Positions 48,920-57,493 of a stretch of DNA of 64,000 nucleotides are shown here, piece after piece; positions within the stretch are counted from its first letter, which is position 1, and every line of letters begins with the position of its first letter. This DNA comes from JBEKIK01 sp963845975. GTDB taxonomy: Bacteria > Planctomycetota > Planctomycetia > Pirellulales > Thermoguttaceae. The notes beneath the pieces were generated by a model. It did not search any database, was not told the DNA's origin, and saw nothing but the letters and a program-made list of their open reading frames with translations. The translations under genes and the position numbers were made by a program. The stretch is taken from contig CAWJUD010000002.1 of assembly GCA_963845975.1 (NCBI GenBank), positions 1,922,001 to 1,986,000 on the forward strand, written 5' to 3'.

Positions 48920-49274
48920 TTTTCAAGAATCCTTTCGGCAAAATATAGCTATCAGCAAGTCACCCGTATTCGCAGCCATGGGCGATTCAGTATTTTTCCG
49001 TTTAAGATGTAAATAACGGTTGAAAATCGTGGCGCGTGCGGGTTGAAAAGTGTAGCGCTCAGGATGAAAGATGGTTCTATTGTAACTCCGATGTTAAGGG
49101 AAAGAAAGTAGTCTTCCCTGCCTTAAGACAGGGCTGAATGTAATAGCAAATTCGGCTTGGAAGGTGGTTTCGTATCAAGTGATTTTGGCGATGATTCCGT
49201 CGCTCTTTGGCTGCCTGCACGTCGGCGTGCTTCCTTCCGTCGGAAGCTTTCTCCTTGTGCAAAACCGCCTCTCC
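48920..49274. other. Intergenic gap with a solo IS21-like end (49008-49026)
   Basis: TGTAAATAACGGTTGAAAA at 49008-49026, followed by GGGTTGAAAAGTGTAGCGC at 49039-49057, has the appearance of IS21-family terminal repeats (a motif of the type TGTAAATxACGGTTGAAAA followed by an internal copy). The same 19 bp are present at 32295-32313. No istA/istB gene is near. No other feature is seen. Confidence 0.55.
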
Positions 49275-50751
49275 TTACACCACACTCTTAAAGTCGATAT
49301 ATCCATGCTCCACATCCGTGCGGACCAGTTGCACGCGGAGCCCGCGGCCGACGTCCATGCCTTCAAAACCGCTCTCTAGTCTCCCTTCAATGGGCGGATG
49401 CAGAATACGGACCCACGTGCCTTTGTCCGACGCGCCGGTGACGATGGCATCGAACTGCTCCCCGATCCTTGATTCCAGCAGCATTGCTGCTGCAGATTTT
49501 GTGACCTGCCGTTCAACTTTTTTCGCTGCGTCTTCCTCTTCAGTGCAGTGTTTTGCGAGCGCTTCCAATTCATCGTTCTCGTAGGGCAGGGAACGTCCCG
49601 CCAATGCTGCTTTCAGCAACCGCTGTGTGATCAGATCAGGGTATCGGCGGTTCGGAGCGGTGGAGTGAGCATAGTCCTTGACCGCAAGACCGAAGTGCCC
49701 GGCGACATTACCTCCCGGAAGTTCGACGACATATTCACCCGCACCCATGAGCTTGATGACGCTGAGTGAAAGATCGGGAAAGCGGAGCGGATCAGCGGCT
49801 TTCGCAGATACTAGGAATTGCTCCAGGGCCTTGGAGTCGGGTTCCTTGGGCAACGTTGAGCCCCGTTCTGTGGCAAGCTCGACAATCCGGTCCCAGCGTT
49901 TGGGTATGCGGACTACGCGCCGCAGCGACGGAAACTTTTTGGACGCAAGGTATCGTGCGGTAACGCCGTTGGCAGCGATCATGAAGTCCTCAATAATGTC
50001 TTTGGCCCTGTTGCTTCTTTCGGCTTCCAAGTCCTTGAGCTCATCTCCGTCAAAGACCGGACGTGCTTCAATTGTTTCGAGATCAAGTGCACCGTGCAGA
50101 TGCCTAAGCGATTTCAGTTTCTGGGCCACGCGGTCCTGGAGTCGAAGGTTCTCGTCGAGACCGCTGACCGCACCGATCCCTTTTGGCATCGGCCCGTTGC
50201 CCTCCAGCCAGCCGGCAACGCTGTTATAGGCAAGCTTTGCGCGATTACGCACCGTCGCTCCATAAAGGTCCGAACTTTGAAGCGATCCATCCCCGGCGAT
50301 AACCATTTCAACGACGATGGCCAAGCGGTCTGATTCATAATTGAGAGAGGTAAGATCCGTGGAGAGTTTCTCGGGCAGCATCGGAAACGTCTCGGCAACA
50401 GTGTAGACTGAGGTGGTGTTTTGCCGCGCATGATCGTCAAGTGCCGATTGCTTCTTGACGACAGCATCAACGTCGGCAATGGCAACAGAGAACCTTTGCG
50501 GACCCGTCAGGCATGGCTTCGGCAACGGTAAGCTGGTCCAGATCACACGAATCATCGTTGTCGATGGAACACCAGAGAAGGTTCCGGAGATCACGGGTCG
50601 ATTCCTCAACTTGCGTCGCTGGCCCGTGGATTCTGTCGAGTTCGGTGAGGGCCTGGGGCGGAAAATCTGGAATAAGTCCTCTTTCAAGCATCGCCCGATG
50701 GGCAATTCTTTGCAGGACCGAGCGGTGTTGTCTGTCGTCTGTAACCATCAT
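49275..50751 (-). pseudogene. RNB-family exoribonuclease (RNase II/R type), one frameshift
   Basis: Removing one base near 50490 joins the N-terminal piece (MMVTDDRQHRSVLQRIAHRA to GSAKVL) to VAIADVDAVVKKQSALDDHA and gives about 491 aa. The RNB catalytic block is SIDNDDSCDLDQLTVAEAMP with its Asp residues. The usual Arg of SRDLDD is replaced by Cys. Later blocks are VYTVAETFPMLPEKLSTDLT, SLNYESDRLA and YAHSTAPNRRYPDLITQRLL. The end is a short S1-like domain (IVTGASDKGTWVRILHPPIE). No CSD is present, so it is a short RNase II-like enzyme degrading RNA 3'-5'. Whether the frame break is real is unclear. Confidence 0.82.
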
Positions 50752-51259
50752 AATGTCACCTTCCCAGAATACCTTATTGTGATTTCTTGCTAAATGAATG
50801 CATTCTCCTCGCCACCACCATCATTTACAACACATGCGAATAAAAAAAGTCTTCACCAGCTGTGTCAGAATCGCATAGCCCAGCAGCATGATGGCCAGAA
50901 ACAGCCTGTACAGCAGCAGGAGTGAGGCAAACCCGAGCCTGTTCGCCGAATGCATGTTGTGGGACGTGGAGATCTACAAGGTCGAGGATAGTAGGAGGGT
51001 TGAGGGATGAAATTGACAGCTGTTGGCCAGCAAACCCGATTTCTGCTTTTTCCAACTTTCCGCTACACTTCCCAACTTCCCAAATTGGGAAGTTCATGTT
51101 CGGAAACCGAACAAAAGTCCAAAATCTTAAGGGGATAGGGTAACGTTCTAATTTATGCGCACAATTGAAGAAGTAATCCAGCGGGATTGGAAATCAGCAA
51201 AATTCCCAGTCTCTACGGACTGAAGATTTATTTCGGCTTTTCAGGAGGGGGAACTGGGT
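50752..51259. other. Gap between RNase and CRISPR array, with inverted repeat
   Basis: No gene that I can support in 508 bp. AACTTCCC (51074-51081) and GGGAAGTT (51087-51094) form an 8-bp stem with a 5-nt loop. It lies on the leader-distal side of the array and so may be a terminator of the array transcript, which runs on the minus strand. Confidence 0.45.
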
Positions 51260-52241
51260 GCTTAAATGGGGCCGCGACCAATTGGTCGCGGAAATCAATT
51301 TATTCCCTAGAGTTTCCCCAAAATCCAGTACGCTTCAATGGGGCCGCGACCAATTGGTCGCGGAAATCCGCCGGTTTCTTAACAACAGGGCCGGCGGGGA
51401 ATTGGCTTCAATGGGGCCGCGACCAATTGGTCGCGGAAATATCTTCGCTTGATGGAAGAATCGCTTTTGATAAACGAGCTTCAATGGGGCCGCGACCAAT
51501 TGGTCGCGGAAATTAGTCAATTGATAGCCGGCGGCTCGGCTTATGCGATGCTTCAATGGGGCCGCGACCAATTGGTCGCGGAAATCAGCCACACGCCTTC
51601 ATCATCAGAAACTTGGTGGATGCTTCAATGGGGCCGCGACCAATTGGTCGCGGAAATTCGCCGTAGTTAGATTATAATAACAGGTATGTGTCCCGCTTCA
51701 ATGGGGCCGCGACCAATTGGTCGCGGAAATCGTTTTCAGCTTGTCCATTTTTTGGAGCAATTCGTTCGCTTCAATGGGGCCGCGACCAATTGGTCGCGGA
51801 AATTAAATAAAAAATCCTAAAACCCCCCGAAATAATGTCTTGCTTCAATGGGGCCGCGACCAATTGGTCGCGGAAATTTCCAAGTAGGTATAACATTTGA
51901 CTTTCATCAGCGAGCTTCAATGGGGCCGCGACCAATTGGTCGCGGAAATCCGTGATCCCGATCTCCGGCGTGATCGCCCAGCGCATGCTTCAATGGGGCC
52001 GCGACCAATTGGTCGCGGAAATGTCGGATCAAGGTCCACTACGGCCGGCGGGTACGTACGCTTCAATGGGGCCGCGACCAATTGGTCGCGGAAATGCCTT
52101 TTGCAGACCGGCTATTCCTACTGCTCCGGTAGGCTTCAATGGGGCCGCGACCAATTGGTCGCGGAAATACGGCAGCAATCTGGTGCCCTCGGCACTCTTG
52201 CCGACGCTTCAATGGGGCCGCGACCAATTGGTCGCGGAAAT
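51260..52241 (-). CRISPR. Type I-G CRISPR array, 14 repeats and 13 spacers
   Basis: The 36-bp repeat (plus strand: GCTTCAATGGGG, the perfect palindrome CCGCGACCAATTGGTCGCGG and a final AAAT, with overlaps) begins at 51260, 51332, 51405, 51478, 51550, 51622, 51695, 51768, 51842, 51914, 51987, 52060, 52133 and 52206. Spacers are 36-38 bp and all different. Only the first repeat (51260) deviates, CTTAA for CTTCA, so the leader-distal end is on the left and the leader on the right. Read on the minus strand the repeat ends ATTGAAGC, like the GAAAC/GAAGC end of most crRNA repeats. The 10-bp-arm hairpin is the likely crRNA processing signal. Confidence 0.97.
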
Positions 52242-52467
52242 AGCACATCTCGGAACTTCTTAACTGGCTTAGTGTTAAAGAGCACATTTCGAGCGGTCTG
52301 TGTTTTAACAAACATTTTATAGTCATAAAAGAATATCCCTTTTTATATCCCCTTTCGCTATATATAGTTTCGACTGCGAGCGATACCGGGTGTTTTTGTA
52401 TCACCGAACCGCTCGCCGGCATAAATAACAACAGCATATCCCAAAATTTGAGATCCTCTCGAGATTA
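52242..52467 (-). promoter_or_regulatory. CRISPR leader
   Basis: The 226 bp between the last-intact repeat and cas2 are A+T-rich, with TATATATAG and TATAAAA runs read on the minus strand, and precede the conserved end of the array. New spacers should be inserted at 52241. No repeat-like or coding sequence is present. The exact promoter cannot be fixed by eye. Confidence 0.6.
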
Positions 52468-52761
52468 TTACACAACGACGGCCGCGCGTCCAGATAACTC
52501 CACACGCGGATGGCCCCAAAACTCGACACATTGTTTGCCTCTTGCGCCGGTCGGGCCGAGGTTTACAAGCATGATACGGTCGTGTTCGAGATTCAGAATT
52601 GCCCAAAGAGCTTCCTTCATGAGTTGTTTCTCGGTTGCAGATAGTTCGCAGCGAAAAACGGAATATTGCAGCGGATCGCCATAGCCGCACATTTTCTTGT
52701 ACGTTTGGCGTAGGCGTTTATCGTCGGCCACATCGTAACATACCAAAAAGACATTTCGCAT
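52468..52761 (-). CDS. cas2: CRISPR-associated endonuclease Cas2
   Basis: 97 residues from ATG 52761 (GGAG upstream); an upstream in-frame start would add eight non-conserved residues. It has the ferredoxin-like Cas2 fold: MRNVFLVCYDVADDKRLRQT with the conserved Asp after the first strand, then QYSVFRCELSATEKQLMKEA. It bridges two Cas1 dimers in the spacer-integration complex. It lies 11 bp after the cas4-cas1 fusion, on the same strand and next to the array leader. Confidence 0.96.
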   Translation of the reverse strand: MRNVFLVCYDVADDKRLRQTYKKMCGYGDPLQYSVFRCELSATEKQLMKEALWAILNLEHDRIMLVNLGPTGARGKQCVEFWGHPRVELSGRAAVVV

Positions 52762-52772
52762 GGTGCGTCTCC

Positions 52773-54575
52773 TTATCGTGTGCAAAAATTCGGATACTCG
52801 GCGATTTCACCCAGTAGATGTCTTGCAAGCAATCGGGCTTGGACTTCCAGAATGCGGCGGTAACTTACGCGGTAACCGAATATCGGGTGAGTTACCAGAG
52901 TATCCAATCTCCGTTCAAATGCCGATATGACAGTACGGCGTCCTGCATCAGTTAGCATAATTGCACCGGCCTGCCGGACAAAATGCGACGGAGTAATTTC
53001 GCCATTATTGATTAAAGTCAACACAGTCGAATCGCCCACGAGCGGACGGAATCCTTCGGCCAGATCCAGAGCCAGCGATGGACGACCATATCGAGGCTGA
53101 TGGTAGAATCCCAACATTGGATCAAAACCTACGGCATACAGTACAACTGTCAGCTCCTTCATAAGCAGTGCATACACGAATGAGAGCAAAGCATTGCCTG
53201 GATCGCGGGGAGGGCGACGATTACGGCCTGTAATATCGAACATCCGATCGCCTTTGAGCAACTTTGCGAATCCCTCGAAGTAAATTTTTGCCGCCATGCC
53301 TTCGATGCCCAGGAGTGTGGCAATTGAACCGACGTTTTCGGCCCGTTTGCCGCATAGATTAAGTTGTCGCAGCATATCGACCGCTTCGTTGCCGCCATGA
53401 CGCCTAATAAGCGTGCGGCAGTTTTTTATTTTTCCACGGACGAACTGCCTGGCCAGGCTTAATGCCCGGTTTGGATCGGTGGCGGCTGCAAATTGTGCCA
53501 TGCGTAATTCAACATTCTTGTGGCACATACCGCGAGTCATGCCGAAAAACCAGCCGCCATAGGAAAAATGGCAAATCGGGATGCCAGTGGCAATTATCTC
53601 ACGCAGTGCCTGGGCGGTAATCTGCACACTTCCAAAAACCGATACCTGCGAAACGTCGATAAGTTTGACCTTACGAAAAGTTTCGCCTTTTCGGCTTACC
53701 GTGAGCACCTCGCCGCTTTTTCCTAGTGTAACACCCTGCTCTTGTATATAAAGCGGCAAGGCGTCGTCACGGGCCGGCAGCAGGCGGCGCACCTCGGTAT
53801 CAGCCTCAACAACGCCGGTGGATTTTGACTCGGCATGTCCGGTAAGAAGGCACGTTTCATCGGGCAAGCAGATGCCAACCAGTGAACATCGCGGACATTT
53901 TGGACTATCGGCAAGCGGCTGCGGCATCACGCCCGCTGTGGCCATCGAACGCATCTGGACGATCAGTTCGCGGGTCCGCTCGACAAGTGCATCATCGAAC
54001 GGTACCGAAATTCTATGGCGTGACTCGATGTAATATAGAATTCCACCTTCGCAATGATAGTCGTTTTCACGTAGGATAAGCCCTTGTGCGCAAAGCTGGA
54101 CTTTTTCCGGCTCCCATGCGTTGCCAGGCACATCAGGAATCTTCCCGCGTTTGTAGTCAATCGGAATCGCCTCGCCGGCATTGATATCTAAAACATCGAT
54201 CTTCGCAATCAGCCCTTCCTTGGGTGCGGAAAGCATGACCGAACGGCTGTGGTAATCGAGCGATCCGTCCAGGGACTGTCCCGATTTTTGTGCAACAAAA
54301 ATGCGACTGTCCCCATTGTTACCACCGCTTTCTGAAGCATTGGAGGAAGCTGATGTCGATTCACCGCTCGCCTCGGGCACCTCTTTCCGCGACGGCTTAT
54401 CGACGCGGCGATGTCCAAACCGTCCTTCGAGCGTTTCCAGATTGTCGGCAAACTCGCCCTGCACCCATTCCAAGTAGCACAAACGCGGACAATACGCAAA
54501 CTCATTAAGCATCCGAGCCGGAATCAAATCGGGAACGTCCTGCTCCAAGCGGACTTCTTCGGTGATCGCACTCAT
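52773..54575 (-). CDS. cas4-cas1: Cas4-Cas1 fusion protein
   Basis: 600 residues, the fused form typical of type I-G. Cas4 (about 15-240): IPARMLNEFAYCPRLCYLEW, GLIAKIDVLD with the metal Asp, IPIDYKRGK (PD-(D/E)xK motif) and Fe-S cysteines including CPRC near 227. A linker of about 40 residues at 60-100 is Ser/Asn-rich. Cas1 (about 275-600): EGMAAKIYFEGFAKLL with the metal Glu, MLGFYHQPRYGRPSLALDLA with His and EGFRPL with Glu. Cas4 trims prespacers and defines the PAM, and Cas1 integrates them at the leader end. AAAGGGG precedes the ATG. Confidence 0.97.
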   Translation of the reverse strand: MSAITEEVRLEQDVPDLIPARMLNEFAYCPRLCYLEWVQGEFADNLETLEGRFGHRRVDKPSRKEVPEASGESTSASSNASESGGNNGDSRIFVAQKSGQSLDGSLDYHSRSVMLSAPKEGLIAKIDVLDINAGEAIPIDYKRGKIPDVPGNAWEPEKVQLCAQGLILRENDYHCEGGILYYIESRHRISVPFDDALVERTRELIVQMRSMATAGVMPQPLADSPKCPRCSLVGICLPDETCLLTGHAESKSTGVVEADTEVRRLLPARDDALPLYIQEQGVTLGKSGEVLTVSRKGETFRKVKLIDVSQVSVFGSVQITAQALREIIATGIPICHFSYGGWFFGMTRGMCHKNVELRMAQFAAATDPNRALSLARQFVRGKIKNCRTLIRRHGGNEAVDMLRQLNLCGKRAENVGSIATLLGIEGMAAKIYFEGFAKLLKGDRMFDITGRNRRPPRDPGNALLSFVYALLMKELTVVLYAVGFDPMLGFYHQPRYGRPSLALDLAEGFRPLVGDSTVLTLINNGEITPSHFVRQAGAIMLTDAGRRTVISAFERRLDTLVTHPIFGYRVSYRRILEVQARLLARHLLGEIAEYPNFCTR

Positions 54576-54816
54576 GGCGTTCCCCTTTCATGGTAAGATA
54601 CTGGACGATGAAAAACACATCCATGCCCGAAAGATGCTCCGTAAATAAACGCGCCAAAATAAATACCCAATTTCCGGCAGTGGAGAAAATAATTTTCCGC
54701 CACCGGAAAACAATACCCGCACATTCTCGATAATCCCTGAACAGTAAAGTTCAGATGAAGCATAAGGATAAATGTAAATTTTCAAAGAGCTAATTCAGCG
54801 GCTGCTGATATATGTA

Positions 54817-56463
54817 TTATTTAAAAGACAAAATGTTTTCAGGCACAAAAAGCCCTAAACCGAAGTGAGAAGAGTGTCCGAGACAAATGGGACCGGGGAT
54901 AGGGCGGGGAAACGTGATTTCAAAGGCCCCGGAGGGTTTTCGTCCACCATCATCGCTGCGTTTTTGTCGATACCTGGCAAACTGGATCGGGCGCAATCCG
55001 AGCGGATCCTCAGCGCCACGGCGAATGCGAAACACACCCTGTTCATTATTGCAAGGACGAATTGATATTTGTTCCAAGCCGATGTCCTTCAAATCGGGAT
55101 GCCGTTCGAGAAACCGTTTTAATTCCTCCCGTAAAACAAGTTGGAGGAAATTGGGAATGGAGTGCAGGCACTCAGGAGGGTCACGTTTTGTTCCCCTGGG
55201 TTTGGGATAACGTGGAGCGACAAAAGGTGTTGCAGAGATCCAGAATTTTGACGCTCGCATCGGTCCTGTTTGATAATCCTCAAGTTGTCCCCAGCCTATC
55301 AATAAGACTCGAAGCGGATGCCCTGATGCTTCTCTTTCGCGGCTTTTCAACACATAAAGTTGATCGAGTGTTTCCATCTCCTCGTGCCGGAATCCCTCCT
55401 CGGCGACAATAGTCAAATGGTCCAATTGGCCATCACCGTCTTCGTCAGTAGGGAGATAGTAGGCATGTTGATGCCCTCGTCGTTTTGCCCCGCTTGGGTC
55501 TTTTCCCGAGAATATTTCTGAACGCCCCTTAGAACCATCGGGTTGTGGAAACAGACGCCCGTAGATGCCCATGAGTATCCGCCGGGCAGTTTCAGCAACA
55601 GGCAATGTCTCGGTAACAAGCGGTAGTACCGTCGAATCAAGCGCGAAGCGAACGACCTGAAGCCTTGGTTTGGAAGGTCGGAGGCAGGGAGGAGCAATTG
55701 CGTTGACATTGAAGCAGTCAGCTGGGCGAGCGTACATGACCCAGCGACTGCCTGGTGGATCGGACCAACGCTGCTGGTGGAGTTCGAGGGTTTCCATCGC
55801 TAAATGCCAGTCGGGATCATAGAGCGGTGTGGTGATGGTGGTTTTATTTTTGCCGCGTCCCTTGGTTCGCTTCATTTTTGGCGTGTGTTCGTTACAAAAA
55901 GCCGTCGCCTGATCGGCGCAGAGCACGCGAACAAGCTGATAATCGTCGCTCTGCACAACATCGTTTTGCGGCATGCAATTAATTTTATGAACGGCGGCAT
56001 CTTCCAAAAGTGTAGCCTCGCACCATGATTCTGCGCGACCGAGATAACCGAGATTTTTCAAAAGAATGGATAACTTTCGGCGTTGCGCCTCGTTGAGCGT
56101 CGCTTCGGGCCAGATTACATCAACTGCTGTGTCATTTGCATAATTTGTCGGCAATGCGACGAAAGTGTCAAAGACTTTGGTTCTATCGCTCGGCCCTTTT
56201 TTAAACCAGGGCATATAGTGCCTGGTATGGCCCGTAGAGGCCGCCGGCAATATAAATGAAGGCGGTGCGGCTAAGGTGGTTAGCAATTGCTGCATTTCGT
56301 CAGTTTGGATATGGTCATTAAGCGTTCTCTTCCAAACGGCAACAAGTGCGCGAAGCAATCGCCACGGCGATGGAGGCCATTCCGGCGTTCCTTCGTTTAC
56401 GTGCGTTCCCCAAGGGGTCGCATGATAGCGGCCTGCGGAAAATCGAAATTGGATAGCAAGCAT
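54817..56463 (-). CDS. csb2: Type I-G Cas5-Cas6-like protein Csb2 (GSU0054 family)
   Basis: 548 residues, starting MLAIQFRFSAGRYHATPWGT (Csb2 signature) with EWPPSPWRLLRALVAVWKRT, both typical. Further family blocks are HYMPWFKKGPSDRTKVFDTF and a C-terminal FEITFPRPIPGPICLGHSSH, FGLGLFVP. Csb2 combines a Cas5-type N-terminus with a Cas6-type C-terminus. The His of HSSHFGLGLF is in the region of the Cas6 active site. It should cut the repeat hairpin of the crRNA and cap the 5' end in Cascade. It lies 20 bp after csb1. The next gene, cas4-cas1, follows after 241 bp without any visible gene. Confidence 0.92.
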   Translation of the reverse strand: MLAIQFRFSAGRYHATPWGTHVNEGTPEWPPSPWRLLRALVAVWKRTLNDHIQTDEMQQLLTTLAAPPSFILPAASTGHTRHYMPWFKKGPSDRTKVFDTFVALPTNYANDTAVDVIWPEATLNEAQRRKLSILLKNLGYLGRAESWCEATLLEDAAVHKINCMPQNDVVQSDDYQLVRVLCADQATAFCNEHTPKMKRTKGRGKNKTTITTPLYDPDWHLAMETLELHQQRWSDPPGSRWVMYARPADCFNVNAIAPPCLRPSKPRLQVVRFALDSTVLPLVTETLPVAETARRILMGIYGRLFPQPDGSKGRSEIFSGKDPSGAKRRGHQHAYYLPTDEDGDGQLDHLTIVAEEGFRHEEMETLDQLYVLKSREREASGHPLRVLLIGWGQLEDYQTGPMRASKFWISATPFVAPRYPKPRGTKRDPPECLHSIPNFLQLVLREELKRFLERHPDLKDIGLEQISIRPCNNEQGVFRIRRGAEDPLGLRPIQFARYRQKRSDDGGRKPSGAFEITFPRPIPGPICLGHSSHFGLGLFVPENILSFK

Positions 56464-56483
56464 TGCGGTTACCCCCTGAGTGG

Positions 56484-57488
56484 TCAGTTATTGTCGTCCG
56501 AGTCATCAGTATCTTTCTTCGTTTTTGCCGATTTTTTTGAAGGCTTCCACTTAACGATCGTAACACGAGGATCAGCAAATAGACTCCCGCAACTCTTGAT
56601 TAGTTGACAACATTCTTCGAGCAAATCGCCTTCCTCTGGTATGACAAAGCTTGAAGGACTCTTTACGCATAGACCGTTGACTGTTTGAAGATCACAAGCG
56701 GTGCGCAAACGCAAGCCCGTCGAAAGAAAACGTCGTATTTTAAATAAGGCAAGAGCGATGAGTAAATGCCTAGCGTTTTCAGGTAATCCGTAGCCTCGTA
56801 GTAACGTTAGATCGAGATTGAAATACGCTTTGATCTCCTTGGCTACGAACTCGGTGCGATGGAAGGGCACATTGCCGAAACCTTGTTTTGTATCCCCGGA
56901 TGGATCGACGCGATCATTCTTTACACCACCACTTTCCGAAACCCGAACATTGCTCGCTTCAATGAATCCGGACAACACCCGGCTTAATCGCAAACGCCCT
57001 CCGGCTAATTCGCCTTTGGCAATGAATAGGCCATGCAATACGGCATTGGCGTCGTACTTAAATACTAACTTGGCAAGGTCGCTAATGCGGACAGGTCCCG
57101 ACTCCAAACCGGCTGCGTCTTTCTGCAGAGCATCAAAGACTGATTTGTCTTCTCCTTCCAAAATATACGGAGAGTTAATTCGATGAGCCTCCAGTATGGA
57201 ATTCGTCAGAGCGGAGCCGTCCTCTCGATTTACGCGGATATACGGCAGGCCGCGAAGCTTTTCAAGAAGGTCCTCGGCCGCTTCGTCCCAGCAGGCCGTT
57301 TCCATCCGGTTGGCCACTGATTGGGCCGATTCGACTAAGAGCATCTCCACTCCGTCAGGTAGAGCATAGCGTGCGGGGCCGAGATCAGCGAAGCCGGTAG
57401 GCTGAAATCGGTCGCCTTGGCGCGGACAAAGCTCCGCTTCAAGCAGAAGTCGCGGAGCGGAATTAAGGATAGCGTAATCGATAGTCAT
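56484..57488 (-). CDS. csb1: Type I-G backbone protein Csb1 (Cas7 family, GSU0053)
   Basis: 334 residues from ATG 57488, MTIDYAILNSAPRLLLEAEL; an ATG at 57497 overlaps the csx17 stop but is too near the AGGAG. RRM-type Cas7 features: LCPRQGDRFQPTGFADLGPA, VESAQSVANRMETACWDEAA (Csb1 signature), and RVLSGFIEASNVRVSESGGV with NVPFHRTEFVAKEIKAYFNL. Copies of Csb1 wrap along the crRNA to form the interference complex. It is in tight operon contact with csx17 and csb2. The last residues are Lys/Asp-rich. Confidence 0.94.
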   Translation of the reverse strand: MTIDYAILNSAPRLLLEAELCPRQGDRFQPTGFADLGPARYALPDGVEMLLVESAQSVANRMETACWDEAAEDLLEKLRGLPYIRVNREDGSALTNSILEAHRINSPYILEGEDKSVFDALQKDAAGLESGPVRISDLAKLVFKYDANAVLHGLFIAKGELAGGRLRLSRVLSGFIEASNVRVSESGGVKNDRVDPSGDTKQGFGNVPFHRTEFVAKEIKAYFNLDLTLLRGYGLPENARHLLIALALFKIRRFLSTGLRLRTACDLQTVNGLCVKSPSSFVIPEEGDLLEECCQLIKSCGSLFADPRVTIVKWKPSKKSAKTKKDTDDSDDNN

Positions 57489-57493
57489 AACGA

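Noticed and set aside
51258..52322. Open frames that run through the CRISPR array on both strands
   Set aside because: They are produced by the repeat sequence and contain only repeated WGRDQLVAEI or FRDQLVAAPLK-type segments.
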